The notes: generated by a model from the letters alone, not told the origin. 64,000 bases of DNA from Streptomyces sp. NBC_01198 (GCF_036010485.1 NZ_CP108568.1:2874001-2938000), one strand, 5' to 3'. Positions 15,889 through 25,043 are shown, counted from the first letter of the stretch. Made by a program: numbers and translations.

Positions 15889-16788
15889 TCACCCGTTTCC
15901 GAAGACGTCGCCGAAGTGGATCTGCGAGCCGATGATCGTGCCGGTGATCAGCAGGATCATGGTGGCGGGGACCAGCAGGACGGTGATGACGCCGGTGGCG
16001 CGGGGGACCATGCGGGCGGCGCGGCGGCGGGCGTTCTGGGCCTCGGTGCGGCGCATGTCGTTGGCGATCTGCAGCAGGGTGCGGGCGATCGGGGCGCCGA
16101 GTTCCTCGCCCTGCTGGAGGGCGGTGACGAACTGGCCGACCTGGTCGCTGTGGTTGCGCTTGCGGAGCTGGTCGAAGGCGTCGCGGCGGCTGACGCCGAC
16201 GTCCATCTGGCGCAGGGCGACCCGGATCTCGTCGGACCAGGGGCCGGTGTAGACGGAGTTGACGCGTTCCAGGGCCTGGCGGAAGCCGAGGCCGGCGCTG
16301 ACCACGACCGCGAGGACGTCGAGGAAGTCGGGCAGGGTGCGTTCGATGTCGTCGCGGCGGCGGCGGACGGCGAGCCAGAGGCCGAGGTCGGCCCAGCCCC
16401 ACCCGTAGGCGAGCAGCAGCAGGGCGAGGAACCAGTTGCCGCGGGAGAGCAGCAGCAGCGCGGTGAGGGCGCCGAGGGCGCCGTAGACGGCGCGGCGGGC
16501 GGCGTAGCGTTCGACGGTCAGGCCGTGCGGGTGGCCGGCGTGGTCGATCCTGGCCCGCATCTTCGCGATACGGGCCGGGCCCATCATCCGCAGCACCATC
16601 GGCGCCCAGCGGATGCCGAGCCGGTCGATGGCGTTGCCGCCGCGGGTAGTGCGGGTGCGGCCGACGTCGAGCGCGAGGGCGAGGTCGTCGGGGAGTCTGG
16701 CGTCGGCGCGCAGCAGCCCGACCGCGTAGACGACGCCGACCGCGCAGAGCGCGAGCGCCAGGGCGAGGGAGAGGCCGATGAGGATCAT
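15889..16788 (-). CDS. tadC: TadC-like type II secretion F-domain protein
   Basis: A 299-residue inner-membrane platform protein with a T2SSF domain. An N-terminal helix, two central helices (VYGALGALTALLLLSRGNWFLALLLLAYGW, about 109-138) and a C-terminal helix (GVITVLLVPATMILLITGTII) frame the cytoplasmic domain. That domain contains LPDFLDVLAVVVSAGLGFRQALE and LGAPIARTLLQIANDMR, both typical of TadC. It pairs with TadB to couple the TadA motor to pilin. It starts 46 bases after the TadB stop. Confidence 0.92.
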   Translation of the reverse strand: MILIGLSLALALALCAVGVVYAVGLLRADARLPDDLALALDVGRTRTTRGGNAIDRLGIRWAPMVLRMMGPARIAKMRARIDHAGHPHGLTVERYAARRAVYGALGALTALLLLSRGNWFLALLLLAYGWGWADLGLWLAVRRRRDDIERTLPDFLDVLAVVVSAGLGFRQALERVNSVYTGPWSDEIRVALRQMDVGVSRRDAFDQLRKRNHSDQVGQFVTALQQGEELGAPIARTLLQIANDMRRTEAQNARRRAARMVPRATGVITVLLVPATMILLITGTIIGSQIHFGDVFGNG

Positions 16789-16834
16789 GTCCGGTTCCTC
16801 GCGGGACGGTTGGCCGCGTGCGGCGTTGGGCGGG

Positions 16835-17818
16835 TCATATGTCGATCCTGGACATCCGGCGGATCAGTGCGAAGCCGAGCGCGTACAGGCCCAGCGAGAT
16901 CAGGACGCAGATCCGGCCGACCGTGGAGCCGGTCATGGCGCTGAGCGAGCCGGGCATGATCCGGTCGAGCAGGAAGAGCGAGCCCAGGCCGATGACCGGG
17001 ACCGCGTAGGCGGTGACGGTGACCTGGGACATCTGGGTACGGATCTCCCGGCGGGTCTCCTTGCGCTCCTCCAGGGTGACGGTGAGGTTGCGCAGCGACT
17101 CGACGACCGAGCCGCCGGCCCGGCTGGACAGCACCAGGGTGGAGACCAGCACGATCAACTCGCGGCTGGGCAGTCGCTGTTGCAGTTCGCCGAGGGCGTC
17201 GTCGATGGAGTGGCCGACCGCCATGGCGTCGGCGACCTTCTTCAACTCCTCGCCCGCTGGCGCGTCCAGCTCCTCCGCTGCCATCGACACGGCGGTGCGC
17301 AGCGCGAGTCCGGCCTGCGTGGCGTTGGCCAGCACGCGTGCCAGGTCGGGGAGTTGGGCGATGAAGCGCTCGGTGCGGACCCGGCGGCGCCACTCCAGGA
17401 AGGAGTAGGCGGCCCAGCCGGCGATCAGTGCGGCGATCGGGCCGAAGAAGGGCGCGAGCAGGACGGCGGCCACCAGCCAGGAGCTGAGCACCAGGCCGAT
17501 GGCGGCGGCGGTGAACTGCCCCGGGGTGAGGTTGGTGCCGGTGGCGGCCAGCCGGCCGGCCAGCCGGCGGCCCCAGGCGTAGCCGCGTATCCGGCGGTCC
17601 AGCGCGGCGAAGGAGACCGGTGCGCTGTCGGGGCCGCCGGGGCCGCCCGCCTCGGCGGCGAGCCGTTCGACCAGTGCGGCCCGGTCGGCGCGGCCGCCGC
17701 GCCAGGCGTGCAGGCCCCAGACGGCCAGCGCCAGCGCCAGCACGGTGACGCCGAGCACCAGCAACGGGTAGGGGCCGGTGGCGAAGTCCCGGCCCGCCGC
17801 GGCCAGTGGCCGGGTCAT
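16835..17818 (-). CDS. tadB: TadB-like type II secretion F-domain protein
   Basis: A 327-residue membrane protein. Helices occur near 17-37 and around 120-155, with two at the C-terminus. The T2SSF domain is marked by AQLPDLARVLANATQAGLALRTAVSMA and RAGGSVVESLRNLTVTLEERKETRREIRTQMSQ. It is the TadB half of the membrane platform. It overlaps the tadA stop by four bases (ATGA). Confidence 0.92.
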   Translation of the reverse strand: MTRPLAAAGRDFATGPYPLLVLGVTVLALALAVWGLHAWRGGRADRAALVERLAAEAGGPGGPDSAPVSFAALDRRIRGYAWGRRLAGRLAATGTNLTPGQFTAAAIGLVLSSWLVAAVLLAPFFGPIAALIAGWAAYSFLEWRRRVRTERFIAQLPDLARVLANATQAGLALRTAVSMAAEELDAPAGEELKKVADAMAVGHSIDDALGELQQRLPSRELIVLVSTLVLSSRAGGSVVESLRNLTVTLEERKETRREIRTQMSQVTVTAYAVPVIGLGSLFLLDRIMPGSLSAMTGSTVGRICVLISLGLYALGFALIRRMSRIDI

Positions 17819-19149
17819 TTCGCCTCCCGGCTGTCGAGTTCGAGTTCGCTGGCGCCGACGCCGAAGGCGGCCGGCACGTGCTCGCCGGCCAGGTAGAGGC
17901 GTTCGCCGATCTCCCGCGGCACGGGCCGGTGTTCGTACCAGCCGCGGACGATGCGGTCGACGCCGAGCGGCTCGGCGCGGAAGCGGGTCGCGGAGGTGAG
18001 CTGGAAGACCGCGCGGCCGCGGGAGGACAGCACGGCGATCTCGCCGATGCGGCGGGTGCCGTCGATGTGCCGGTTCAGCTGGACCAGGACGTCGACGGCG
18101 CTGTTGATCTGGTCGCGCAGCGCCTCGAAGGGGATCTTGACCTCGCTCATCGACGCCAGGGTCTGCAGCCGCAGCACCGCGTCCTCCGCGGAGTTGGCGT
18201 GCACGGTGGCCAGCGAGCCGTCGTGCCCGGTGGACATCGCCTGCAGCATGTCCAGCGTCTCGCCGCCGCGCACCTCGCCGACGATGATGCGGTCGGGGCG
18301 CATCCGCAGCGAGTTGCGCACCAGGTCGCGGATGGTGATCCGGCCCTCGCCCTCGACGTTGGGCGGGCGGGACTCCAGGCGGATCACGTGCTCCTGCTGG
18401 AGCTGGAGTTCGGCGGCGTCCTCGACGGTGATGATCCGCTCGCCGTCAGGTATCAGCCCGGACAGGGCGTTGAGCAGCGTCGTCTTGCCCGAGCCGGTGC
18501 CGCCGCTGACGATGATGTTGCACTTGGCGCGGACGAACGAGGAGAGCAGCAGCAGCATGTGCTCGTCCAGGGTGCCCAGGCCGATGAGTTCCTTGAGCGT
18601 GTACGCGCGCGGGAAGCGGCGGATGGTGAGGGTGGGTCCGGTCAGCGACAGCGGCGGGATGACGACGTTGACCCGCTCGCCGGAGGGCAGCCGGGCGTCG
18701 ACCATCGGATTCGACTCGTCCACCCGGCGGTTGACGGTCGAGACGATGCGCTCGATGGTCTGCAGGAGCTGCTCGGCGGAGGAGAAGCGGGCGGCGACGG
18801 GTTCGACGCGGCCGCCGCGCTCGACGTAGATGCGGTCGGGGCCGTTGACCATGATCTCGGTCACGGTGGGGTCTTCGAGCAGCGGTTCGAGGATGCCGAG
18901 GCCCAGCGCCTCGTCCACCACCCGGCGGATCAGCCCGGAGCGCTCGGCGGTGGACAGCACCGGGCCCTCGCGGCTGATGATGTGGCCGAGGACGCGTTCG
19001 AGCCGCGACCTGCGCTCGGTGGCCGACAGCGCGGACATCTCGGCGAGGTCGATCTCCTGGAGGAGCTTGGCCCGGTAGACCGCGACCAGGTGGCTCTCCT
19101 GGGTCTGCGGGGTGGCCTCCTCGACGGCGAGGCGGGCGCGCAGGCTCAT
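17815..19149 (-). CDS. tadA: TadA/CpaF-type secretion ATPase
   Basis: A 444-residue hexameric motor of the pilus machine. The N-terminal domain (to about 130) precedes the conserved VTEIMVNGPDRIYVERGG. The catalytic core has Walker A GGTGSGKTT at 216-224, an Asp box with ITVEDAAELQL, Walker B RIIVGEVRG at 287-295 and the His box STGHDGSLATVHANS at 306-320. It drives insertion and extrusion of pilin from the cytoplasmic face. It is coupled by 4-base overlaps to tadE upstream and tadB downstream. Confidence 0.95.
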   Translation of the reverse strand: MSLRARLAVEEATPQTQESHLVAVYRAKLLQEIDLAEMSALSATERRSRLERVLGHIISREGPVLSTAERSGLIRRVVDEALGLGILEPLLEDPTVTEIMVNGPDRIYVERGGRVEPVAARFSSAEQLLQTIERIVSTVNRRVDESNPMVDARLPSGERVNVVIPPLSLTGPTLTIRRFPRAYTLKELIGLGTLDEHMLLLLSSFVRAKCNIIVSGGTGSGKTTLLNALSGLIPDGERIITVEDAAELQLQQEHVIRLESRPPNVEGEGRITIRDLVRNSLRMRPDRIIVGEVRGGETLDMLQAMSTGHDGSLATVHANSAEDAVLRLQTLASMSEVKIPFEALRDQINSAVDVLVQLNRHIDGTRRIGEIAVLSSRGRAVFQLTSATRFRAEPLGVDRIVRGWYEHRPVPREIGERLYLAGEHVPAAFGVGASELELDSREAK

Positions 19150-19550
19150 GGCGTGGTGTCCTCCTTCGGCATGGTCGCGGTGCGCGACACGGGCCCGAAG
19201 AGGTGCACTCCGGGGAGTACGGAGGGGACGTCGACGCTGGCCTTCGCGGTGATCGCGTCGCCGAGGCCCGGCCAGGTGATGACCGCGTTCAGCCAGTCGC
19301 TGACGGCGCCCCGGCCGGCCGCCTGCCCGGCCGCGGTGCCGCCGTCGGGGTCGGGCAGCGCCGCGGTACGGGCGGCGGTACGGGCTGCCGTGCCGGCCTG
19401 CTCCCCGCAGTAGGCGACCAGGCCGAGCTGGATTCCGGCCAGGGCGATCAGGAGCAGGAAGGGGAGCATGCCGAGGTATTCGAGCGAGGCCACGCCCCGC
19501 TGGCCCCGCATGCCCTGGCGGCGGCGCTGTCGCGGCGAGGGCCCGGTCAT
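19146..19550 (-). CDS. TadE-like pseudopilin
   Basis: A 134-residue protein: basic leader of about 20 residues, then RGVASLEYLGMLPFLLLIAL, the TadE motif with Glu after the leader, one helix (about 28-46), and EQAGTAARTAARTAA. The remaining extracytoplasmic part is short. TadE proteins are processed by the prepilin peptidase and are minor pilus components. It overlaps the CpaE fusion stop and the tadA start. Confidence 0.85.
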   Translation of the reverse strand: MTGPSPRQRRRQGMRGQRGVASLEYLGMLPFLLLIALAGIQLGLVAYCGEQAGTAARTAARTAALPDPDGGTAAGQAAGRGAVSDWLNAVITWPGLGDAITAKASVDVPSVLPGVHLFGPVSRTATMPKEDTTP

Positions 19551-21124
19551 TGCGGGGGCCTTTCGTCGACGGTCTTCGCGTGCCCCGTGACGTGGAAGGG
19601 GAAGTCGATCGCGCCCGGGAAGAGGACCGGGACCTTCAGCGTGACCGTGGCGTCGATCTCGCCGCCGCTGCGGCTGACGTCGATGTCCGCGTCGTCGGAC
19701 CAGGCGCCCGGCAGGTCGCTTCTGGCCGCGGTCTCGCCGGCCTGGCCGGGGGCGTCGGAGACCGCGGCGGCGCGGGCCGCCTCGTCCGCCGCGTTGCCGG
19801 CCAGCGTGAAGGTGTAGCCGGCCAGGACGGCCTGCCAGACCAGGATCAGGGTGATCAGGATGATCGGGGTCATCCCGAGCGTCTCCAGGGTGACCTGGCC
19901 GCGGTCGCCGCCGCGGCGGGACTTCTTGCCGCGGGGGGCCGGGAGCGCGGCGCCGGTGACGAGGCCGAGCTCGCCGGCCAGCGACCAGATGCCGGCCTTG
20001 ACGGTGGAGCGGGTGTCGAGGTCGTGCAGGCGGCCGGCGTCGATGACGGGCTGGAGTTCGCGGAAGGCGGCCGGGACGACGGACGCGGCGATGCGGGTGC
20101 CGGTGATGCGGCCGACCAGGGTCGGCTGGATCTCGGTGCCGCGGGTGTGGCGGTTGACGACGCCGATGGTGTCCTGCGGCTTGCGGATCTGCAGCCGGTC
20201 CCACATCCGGACCATCCGCTTGGCGGCGCGAACGGCGACCACGTCGGGCGTGGTGACCAGGACCGCGGTGTCGGCGACCTCGACGGCGGCCGCGTTGGCG
20301 CTGGTCATCTGGGTGCCGCAGTCGACGACGACGACCTCGTAGCGCTGCCGCAGGGCGGTCAGGACGAGGCGGGCGGCCCGGTCGGTGACGTCCTCGCCGC
20401 GTTCGCCGTCGGCGGGGGCGAGCAGCAGGGCGGGGCCGGACTCGTGCACGAACATCGCGTCGTGCAGGACGCGGGAGGAGACGTCGGCGATGTCGGCCAG
20501 GTCGGCGACGGAGCGGCGGAACTGCACGTCGAGGTAGGAGGCGATGTCGCCGCCCTGGAGGTCGAGGTCGACCAGTGCGGTGGAGCGGCCTGAGGCGTGG
20601 GCGGCCAGCGCCAGGTGGATGGCGGTGACGGTGGTGCCGACCCCGCCCTTGGCACCCGCGACGGCGACCAGGGTGCCGCCGGCGACCGCAGGCAGCGCCG
20701 AGCGCTGCGGGCCGAGGTGGCGGCGGACGCCGGCGGCCCAGGTGGCGGCGGCGTCGACGCGGGCGCCCAGGTCGTCGTAGGCCAGCGGGAGTCCGACGAC
20801 GCCCCGGGCGCCGGAGTTCATCGCGGCGGCCAGCACGGCGGGGCCGGGGTCCGGGGTGAGCAGGACGACGCCGACCGCAGGGAAGCGCAGCGCGATGTCG
20901 CGCACCAGGTCGAGCGGGGGCATCGGGCCGATCGCCTCGTGGACGATGACGACCTCGGGCAGCTCCTCGACGCCGGTCTCGGCGGCGCGGGCGAGCAGGT
21001 CGAGCAGGGCGGTGGAGTCGTGCAGCGCGGGCGCCGGCTCGGCGCCCGGGAGCTGGCCGAGCAGGCCGAGCAGCGCGCGGGCGGCGTCGGGGTCGGAGGT
21101 GGCGGCGACGATGCGTACGGTCAC
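19547..21124 (-). CDS. CpaE/TadZ-type ATPase fused to a TadE-like C-terminus
   Basis: A 525-residue protein in three parts. Residues 1-140 form an atypical receiver-like domain (VVIVHEAIGPMPPLDLV, AVGVVLLTPDP). Residues 150-390 form a ParA/MinD-like ATPase with deviant Walker A AKGGVGTT at 158-165, VDLDLQGGD, YEVVVVDCG and IGVVNRHTRG; this pair is the CpaE/TadZ design that places the pilus machine at the pole. Residues 400-525 add a basic stretch, GDRGQVTLETLGMTPIILI, one membrane helix and an extracytoplasmic tail, exactly like a TadE pseudopilin. The helix would tether the ATPase to the membrane. No stop or ribosome site separates the parts. GTGA overlaps with cpaB set the start. Confidence 0.85.
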   Translation of the reverse strand: MTVRIVAATSDPDAARALLGLLGQLPGAEPAPALHDSTALLDLLARAAETGVEELPEVVIVHEAIGPMPPLDLVRDIALRFPAVGVVLLTPDPGPAVLAAAMNSGARGVVGLPLAYDDLGARVDAAATWAAGVRRHLGPQRSALPAVAGGTLVAVAGAKGGVGTTVTAIHLALAAHASGRSTALVDLDLQGGDIASYLDVQFRRSVADLADIADVSSRVLHDAMFVHESGPALLLAPADGERGEDVTDRAARLVLTALRQRYEVVVVDCGTQMTSANAAAVEVADTAVLVTTPDVVAVRAAKRMVRMWDRLQIRKPQDTIGVVNRHTRGTEIQPTLVGRITGTRIAASVVPAAFRELQPVIDAGRLHDLDTRSTVKAGIWSLAGELGLVTGAALPAPRGKKSRRGGDRGQVTLETLGMTPIILITLILVWQAVLAGYTFTLAGNAADEAARAAAVSDAPGQAGETAARSDLPGAWSDDADIDVSRSGGEIDATVTLKVPVLFPGAIDFPFHVTGHAKTVDERPPQ

Positions 21125-21849
21125 GGGGTGCCACCTCCACCGCCGGCGGCGTCGCCGGACAGGGTGTAGTTGCGGTCGGCGTCCGGCGGCGCCGAGGTGT
21201 CGCCGGGGGCGACCAGGGCGAGGCGGACGTGCTCGGCGAACGACTCGGCGTAGGCCACGCGTTGGGCGTCCTCGGCGCCGAGCGCGAAGGTGATCGGCAC
21301 GCCCTCGGTGGACACCCGCTGGGTGTCGGCGTTCTTGTCGAAGGCCTTGATCTCGCCGACGTCGATGACCTGGGCGCCGGCCACGATGATGCGGGAGATG
21401 TCGGGGTCGGTGTCCCTGCGGCCGGCGAAGGTGGCGAAGATGTTGACGCGGGAGCCCGGGGTGATCTTGCCGGCGACGCCGGTCTCCGCGTCGATCATGA
21501 TGGCGATCTCCATCTGCCCCGGCCGCAGTTCGGGCCGGACGGCCACCATGTCGGTCTGCAGCAGCGAGCCCTTCTTGAGCGCCACCGCGGCGATCTTGCC
21601 CTGCACCTGCCCGAGGTCGCGCACCGCGGTGTCCGGCAGCCAGCGCGACGGGACCTGTATCTGCCGCACGTCGGCACTGCTGAGCTGCTGGTACGCGGCT
21701 ATGTCGGCGGACAGTTCGTACGCCGTGACCTTCTCCCCGACCTGCGACCGCGCGTCGTTGACGACGGCGAGCACCCCGGCGAAGGCGGCTACCGCGCAGA
21801 TGGCGGAGACCACCAGAAGGACGACACCACGGCGCTGACGTGAGTTCAT
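21121..21849 (-). CDS. cpaB: CpaB/RcpC-like Flp pilus assembly protein (SAF domain)
   Basis: A 242-residue protein anchored by one N-terminal helix (VVLLVVSAICAVAAFAGVLAV, about 9-29). A SAF domain follows with DVRQIQVPSRWLPDTAV and VALKKGSLLQTDMV. The second conserved block AIMIDAETGVAGKITPGSRVNIFATF is the RcpC/CpaB signature. In Gram-negatives CpaB lies with the outer-membrane secretin, absent in actinomycetes, so here it probably contacts peptidoglycan. It lies 12 bases after the zinc-ribbon gene and overlaps the CpaE fusion gene. Confidence 0.88.
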   Translation of the reverse strand: MNSRQRRGVVLLVVSAICAVAAFAGVLAVVNDARSQVGEKVTAYELSADIAAYQQLSSADVRQIQVPSRWLPDTAVRDLGQVQGKIAAVALKKGSLLQTDMVAVRPELRPGQMEIAIMIDAETGVAGKITPGSRVNIFATFAGRRDTDPDISRIIVAGAQVIDVGEIKAFDKNADTQRVSTEGVPITFALGAEDAQRVAYAESFAEHVRLALVAPGDTSAPPDADRNYTLSGDAAGGGGGTP

Positions 21850-21861
21850 GTGCGGGCGGAC

Positions 21862-22710
21862 CTATCGCTTGTGGGGTTCGAGTTGGGGGCGCCGCGGGGT
21901 CTCCACGGAGCGCCCGCGGGTGTCGGCGGCGTGCTTGGGCGGGGTCTGCCGGTCGGCGAGCCGGGTGGCGCAGAACAGGCACTGGTCGCCGATGACTTCG
22001 AGCCCGCACCAGGTGCAGGTGTCGCGCCGCACCGAGGTGACGAGCTGGTAGAGCATGCCGACGTCGGCGATGTAGGCGGTGAACTCGACCAGTTTGGCGG
22101 TGCCCCACCACTGGGCCGAGTCCGGCGGCAGCGGCACCTCGCGCAGGTGCTGGGAGTGCCAGGCGGTCGCCAGCGGCCCGGTGATCCAGCCGGGGTCGAG
22201 CCCCTTGCCGGCCACGGCGAGCTGGGTCTGGTAGCCCGGCCCCGGCGGGACGGCCGCCGGCGCCGCCTCGCCGAGATACGGCTCGGGGTGCGCGAGGACC
22301 GCGAAGTGCCGCCCGGGGACGAGGGACTTGACGTGGCTGCCGACGCCGACCGGCACCCGTTCGAGCTTGGCGACCGAGCCGAGCAGGGCGCCGGAGTGCA
22401 GGTAGTACGACAGTAGGCGGGCGGCGCCGGCCAGCACGCCGGGGCCGAGGTCGGTGCCGGCCAGCTGCCGCAGCTGCTCGCCGAGCAGTGCTCTGGCCAG
22501 CGGCGGCAGGGAGAGCGGCACGATCGCCAGCCGGTCGGCCTCCAGGGCGGAGCGGACGGTGTGCAGCCGGCGGCGGACCGGGTCGCTGGCCTCGGCGGGC
22601 GCGAGCGCGACGACGTGGCCGTAGGCGTCCAGCGCGGCGGAGACGCGCATCACCTGCTCCTCCAGCGGAAGTTCGAGATCGTCCGACGTGACCGTGATGA
22701 CGCTCGGCAT
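21862..22710 (-). CDS. conserved zinc-ribbon protein heading the tad operon
   Basis: A 282-residue soluble protein of unknown function. The N-terminus begins PSVITVTSDDLELPLEEQV; the centre is Leu/Ala-rich with no ATPase motif. Near the C-terminus CTWCGLEVIGDQCLFC has two CxxC pairs spaced like a zinc ribbon. The tail is basic and Pro-rich. ATG 22710 has GGGGGAGG just before it. First position in the tad operon and only 12 bases to cpaB suggest a cytoplasmic partner or regulator of pilus assembly. Confidence 0.75.
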   Translation of the reverse strand: MPSVITVTSDDLELPLEEQVMRVSAALDAYGHVVALAPAEASDPVRRRLHTVRSALEADRLAIVPLSLPPLARALLGEQLRQLAGTDLGPGVLAGAARLLSYYLHSGALLGSVAKLERVPVGVGSHVKSLVPGRHFAVLAHPEPYLGEAAPAAVPPGPGYQTQLAVAGKGLDPGWITGPLATAWHSQHLREVPLPPDSAQWWGTAKLVEFTAYIADVGMLYQLVTSVRRDTCTWCGLEVIGDQCLFCATRLADRQTPPKHAADTRGRSVETPRRPQLEPHKR

Positions 22711-22846
22711 CCGGAACCTCCCCCTTTCCGCCTGATCGGCACGTGCGGCCTGGCGATTTTCGCTCGTCAGCTTATCGATGTGTAGCGAGTTGGGTGCGCA
22801 AAGTTGCGGATACGCGGCGCCGAACGACAGCTGTCCGCATGAGGTC

Positions 22847-22876
22847 TTGACAACCCAATTGGTCTGGACCAACTTT
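22847..22876 (+). promoter_or_regulatory. chitinase promoter with DasR-like (dre) operator
   Basis: A perfect -35 TTGACA at 22847-22852 is followed by ATTGGTCTGGACCAAC at 22858-22873. The inner TTGGTCTGGACCAA is nearly palindromic and close to the known dre core TGGTCTAGACCA that the GntR regulator DasR binds. It covers the spacer and the -10 region (about 22870-22876), so bound DasR would block the polymerase until chitin-derived amino sugars accumulate. Confidence 0.8.
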
Positions 22877-22977
22877 CTCCCTTACCGGGCCTTCCCGGTA
22901 GTCCCAACGGCCTGCCCGGCGTTCCCGGTCACCCGCACTCCCACCACCCCCCAACTCCTTGCCCCCAGGAGGCAGTC

Positions 22978-24525
22978 GTGGAACGTGCAACGCACGCGAA
23001 TCGAGCCAGCCATACGCATCGCAGAGCAACCGTCAGGCAGCGTACGGTCGCCGCACTGAGCGCGGCGGCGGTGATCGGCGCGGGTGTCGCGGTCGTCACC
23101 GTCGGCAGCGCGAGCGCCGCGACCACCAACCTCGTCGCCAACCCCGGCTTCGAGAGCGGGCTTTCGAACTGGACCTGCACCGCGGGCAGCGGCGCGACCG
23201 TCTCCAGCCCGGTGCACGCCGGGTCCGGCGCGCTCAAGGCCACACCGTCGAGCAGCGACACCGGCCAGTGCTCGCAGACCGTCAGCGTGCAGCCCAACTC
23301 GCAGTACACGCTGAGCGCGTGGGTCCAGGGCTCCTACGTCTACCTCGGCGCGAGCGGGACCGGCGGCACCGACCCGTCCACCTGGACGCCGGGCGCGTCC
23401 TCCTACCAGCAGCTCAGCGTCAGCTTCACCACCGGCGCGAGCACCCGCTCGGTGACGGTCTACACGCACGGCTGGTACGCCCAGCCCGCCTACTTCGCCG
23501 ACGACGTCACGCTGTCGGGCCCGGGCGGCTCCGGCACCCCGACCACGACCCCGCCGACCACTCCGCCGACGACCCCGCCCACCACGCCGCCGACCACTCC
23601 GCCCACAACCCCGCCGACCACGCCGGTCACCCCGCCGCCGGGGAACCTGCCCAAGCACCTGGTCACCGGCTACTGGCAGAACTTCAACAACGGCGCCACC
23701 GTGCAGACCATCGCGCAGGTGCAGAGCCAGTACGACATCATCGCCGTCGCGTTCGCCGACGCCACGACCACGTCCGGCGCGGTGTCCTTCACCCTCGACC
23801 CGTCGCTCGGCTACAGCGTGGCGCAGTTCAAGGCCGACATCGCGGCCAAGCAGGCCGCGGGCAAGAAGGTGATCGTCTCGGTCGGCGGCCAGAACGGCAC
23901 CATCTCCGTGCGCGACTCGGCGTCGGCCACCAACTTCGCCAACAGCGTCTACACGCTGATGCAGACCTACGGCTTCAACGGGGTCGACATCGACCTGGAG
24001 AACGGCATCGACGCCACCTACATGCCGCAGGCGCTGCGGGCGCTGCGCACGAAGGCGGGCTCTGGCCTGATCATCACGATGGCGCCGCAGACGATCGACA
24101 TGCTCTCGGCGGGCAGCGACTACCTCGCCACCGCGCTGAAGATCAAGGACATCCTGACGATCGTCAACACCCAGTACTACAACAGCGGTTCGATGAACGG
24201 CTGTGACGGCGGCGTCTACAGCCAGGGCTCGGTGGACTTCATCACCACGCTGGCCTGCACCGCGATCCAGGCGGGCCTGGCACCGTCCCAGGTCGGTATC
24301 GGCACGCCGGCCTCGACCAGCGCGGCCGGTTCCGGCTACGTCAGCCCGAGCGTCGTCAACAACGCGCTCGACTGCCTCGCCAAGGGCACCGGCTGCGGCA
24401 GCTTCCACCCCTCCACCACCTGGCCCGGCATCGGCGGCTCGATGACCTGGTCGACCAACTGGGACGCCAAGGCCGGCAACACCTGGTCCAACGGCGTCGG
24501 CCCGCACGTCCACGCCCTGCCGTAA
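22978..24525 (+). CDS. secreted GH18 chitinase with N-terminal carbohydrate-binding module
   Basis: A 515-residue exported enzyme. A signal peptide ends near residue 48 (SASA/ATTN). Residues 49-181 form a beta-sandwich binding module (LVANPGFESGLSNW), then a Thr/Pro linker of about 35 residues at 187-222, then a GH18 barrel. Barrel motifs are SVGG (301-304) and NGVDIDLE (334-341), with Glu341 as the catalytic acid; the usual first Asp of DGxDxDxE is Asn. It hydrolyses chitin outside the cell. GTG 22978 follows AGGAGG. Control by DasR is indicated by the dre-like site. A terminator hairpin follows. Confidence 0.93.
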   Translation: MERATHANRASHTHRRATVRQRTVAALSAAAVIGAGVAVVTVGSASAATTNLVANPGFESGLSNWTCTAGSGATVSSPVHAGSGALKATPSSSDTGQCSQTVSVQPNSQYTLSAWVQGSYVYLGASGTGGTDPSTWTPGASSYQQLSVSFTTGASTRSVTVYTHGWYAQPAYFADDVTLSGPGGSGTPTTTPPTTPPTTPPTTPPTTPPTTPPTTPVTPPPGNLPKHLVTGYWQNFNNGATVQTIAQVQSQYDIIAVAFADATTTSGAVSFTLDPSLGYSVAQFKADIAAKQAAGKKVIVSVGGQNGTISVRDSASATNFANSVYTLMQTYGFNGVDIDLENGIDATYMPQALRALRTKAGSGLIITMAPQTIDMLSAGSDYLATALKIKDILTIVNTQYYNSGSMNGCDGGVYSQGSVDFITTLACTAIQAGLAPSQVGIGTPASTSAAGSGYVSPSVVNNALDCLAKGTGCGSFHPSTTWPGIGGSMTWSTNWDAKAGNTWSNGVGPHVHALP

Positions 24526-24535
24526 CCGCGACAGC

Positions 24536-24566
24536 GCCCGGGGGCGTCACCCGCAAGCCCCCGGGC
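24536..24566 (+). terminator. chitinase terminator
   Basis: A 10-bp perfect stem (24536-24545 with 24557-24566) is followed by ACCTCTTT, ten bases after the chitinase stop. Confidence 0.8.
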
Positions 24567-24599
24567 ACCTCTTTGCGCGGCGGCCCGGCCGCGCGGGCG

Positions 24600-25043
24600 T
24601 CAGCCCAGCACGGCCAGGGCGTCGATCTCGACGAGCAGGCCGGCCGGCAGGCCGACGTAGACGGTCGTGCGGGCGGCGGGCGGGCCGGCGAGGCCGGCGA
24701 AGAAGTCGTCGTAGATCTCGTTGAACTCCGCGAAGTGCGCGGTGTCGGTGAGGTACACCCGCACCATCACCGCGTCCTCCCAGGACGACCCGCCCGCCTC
24801 GAGCACCGACTGGACGTTGGCGAGGGTCTGCAGCACCTGGGCGCGCAGGGTGGGGCCGGCCGGGGTCGGCGGGCGGCCCTCGACGGCGGGCAGGAAGCCG
24901 ACCTGGCCCGCGACCTGGAGGAGGTTGCCCTTGCGCACCCCGTGCGAGAACTTCGCCGGGGGCACGGTGTGGGTGGCCGGGGTGATCGCGGTCTTCGCCG
25001 GCCGCGCCGGTGCGCCGGTGCCGGGCTTGGACAACTCGCTCAT
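24600..25043 (-). CDS. RidA/YjgF family protein
   Basis: A 147-residue member of the Rid family, which hydrolyses reactive enamine/imine products such as 2-aminoacrylate made by PLP-dependent dehydratases. After about 30 variable residues, KFSHGVRKGNLLQVAGQVGF begins the fold; later RVYLTDTAHFAEFNEIYDDFF and PPARTTVYVGLPAGLLVEID contain the Arg and Gly residues of the active cleft (R in ARTTVYVG). It is the last gene of the IclR-RidA unit, with a 4-base overlap, and divergent from it lies a D-amino acid deaminase-like gene, a plausible source of its substrate. Confidence 0.92.
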   Translation of the reverse strand: MSELSKPGTGAPARPAKTAITPATHTVPPAKFSHGVRKGNLLQVAGQVGFLPAVEGRPPTPAGPTLRAQVLQTLANVQSVLEAGGSSWEDAVMVRVYLTDTAHFAEFNEIYDDFFAGLAGPPAARTTVYVGLPAGLLVEIDALAVLG

